Made by a program: the position numbers and the translations under genes | Part shown: positions 5,481-5,826 of the stretch, in pieces | How the letters are laid out: each line of letters begins with the position of its first letter | Numbering within the stretch: position 1 is the stretch's first letter | Notes under the pieces: model-generated | Told to the model about the DNA's origin: nothing | The model's database searches: none | What the model saw: only the letters and a program-made list of their open reading frames with translations | NCBI GenBank assembly: GCA_937952875.1 | Contig: CALFDI010000354.1 | Location: 1 to 5,826 of the forward strand | DNA from: an uncultured Verrucomicrobiales bacterium | Lineage (GTDB): Bacteria > Verrucomicrobiota > Verrucomicrobiia > Verrucomicrobiales > Akkermansiaceae | DNA length: 5,826 nt | Direction: 5' to 3'

Positions 5481-5826
5481 CTACAAGGGCTTGATTCGCC
5501 CAGCGTCTAGAGGCTCATGATCCCTTGCAAAGCGAGAGATTACACGATTCCACCTTCGTCGTATCGTCCTCGCCCGATGAGCTGGAATGATGTCTAGCAA
5601 GGAGAAAAATGTCGCTGGCCCCAGTCCATCCACAATGACTAGATGAAAGGTCCCATCAGTTAGCCGGCGACACATAATATTCCCAGCATTCACATCGTGA
5701 AAGAGCACGCCCTCTTTTAAAACGGAGTCACCAAGCGTCTCGACGGCCTCGATCACAGAAGGAAGCTCATTTCCCTGCTTCAAATAATACCCTAAGGTCT
5801 TTGAAGGTGTCCCATCAGAATCACGC
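5481..5826 (-). CDS. C-terminal part of a YrbL-family kinase-like protein (5' end outside window)
   Basis: The frame is open from the right edge to the TAG at 5483-5481, giving 114 visible residues. In-frame coding upstream of the TTG at 5783 (RDSDGTPSKTLGYY) matches the YrbL family, so that TTG is not the start. Kinase-like landmarks are the catalytic-loop motif H43-D44-V-N46-A-G-N49 and I64-V-D66-G-L-G, equivalent to the DFG metal site, followed by the basic helix RARTIRRRWNRVISRF. E. coli YrbL belongs to the PhoP regulon; its substrate is not established to my knowledge. The catalytic Asp, Asn and metal-binding Asp are all present, so the domain looks functional. A diverged copy of its last residues lies downstream of the esterase. 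After the stop, ACTCA and TGAGT arms on the minus strand could form a weak hairpin with no proper T-run. Confidence 0.75.
   Translation of the reverse strand, partial: RDSDGTPSKTLGYYLKQGNELPSVIEAVETLGDSVLKEGVLFHDVNAGNIMCRRLTDGTFHLVIVDGLGPATFFSLLDIIPAHRARTIRRRWNRVISRFARDHEPLDAGRIKPL
5493..5534 (-). repeat. Diverged direct repeat, copy 2 (in the kinase-like gene)
   Basis: This stretch encodes RFARDHEPLDAGRI near the end of the YrbL-like protein, and copy 1 at 4008-4049 matches it. Together the two copies bracket the esterase gene in direct orientation. Confidence 0.6.

Overview
The window reads like a chromosomal segment of a PVC-group bacterium, most likely a Verrucomicrobiota member. This is inferred from protein style and not from any marker gene. 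The clues are a secreted SHD1-domain esterase, a secreted-type ricin lectin module, a lipoprotein built of loose alpha-helical repeats, moderate GC, and starts mostly without Shine-Dalgarno sequences. I see no RNA gene, CRISPR array, transposase or integrase, and no gene-free stretch longer than about 190 bp.

Left part (+ strand): the 3' end of a gene with a C-terminal ricin-type beta-trefoil (1-567), a strong intrinsic terminator (599-637), then a 395-residue lipoprotein (653-1840) that starts only 15 nt after the terminator T-run. The lipoprotein converges on the next block with 12 nt between stop codons.

Middle (- strand, read right to left): a probable three-gene operon. It comprises a SufR/ArsR-like winged-helix regulator (3921-3265), a protein with the fold of the 2-oxoacid dehydrogenase E1 alpha subunit (3227-2211), and a small two-helix membrane protein with a charged helical tail (2161-1853). 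The gaps are 37 and 49 nt. The E1 alpha-like protein has lost nearly all the catalytic signatures of its family, and the regulator lacks the cysteines that hold the Fe-S cluster in SufR. A 12-bp perfect palindrome lies in the first gap, a hairpin with a purine-rich loop in the second, and a partial dyad overlaps the predicted promoter. This set is the best candidate here for something undescribed.

Right part (- strand): an exported SHD1-alpha/beta-hydrolase (5389-4106), preceded by the C-terminal half of a YrbL-type kinase-like protein that runs off the window (5826-5481). Just downstream of the esterase is a short decayed stretch (4082-3942) that encodes a second copy of the same kinase C-terminus. 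The esterase is therefore bracketed by two diverged, same-orientation kinase ends. This suggests an old tandem duplication, or insertion of the esterase next to a kinase gene end, and the promoter of the regulator operon now lies in the remnant.
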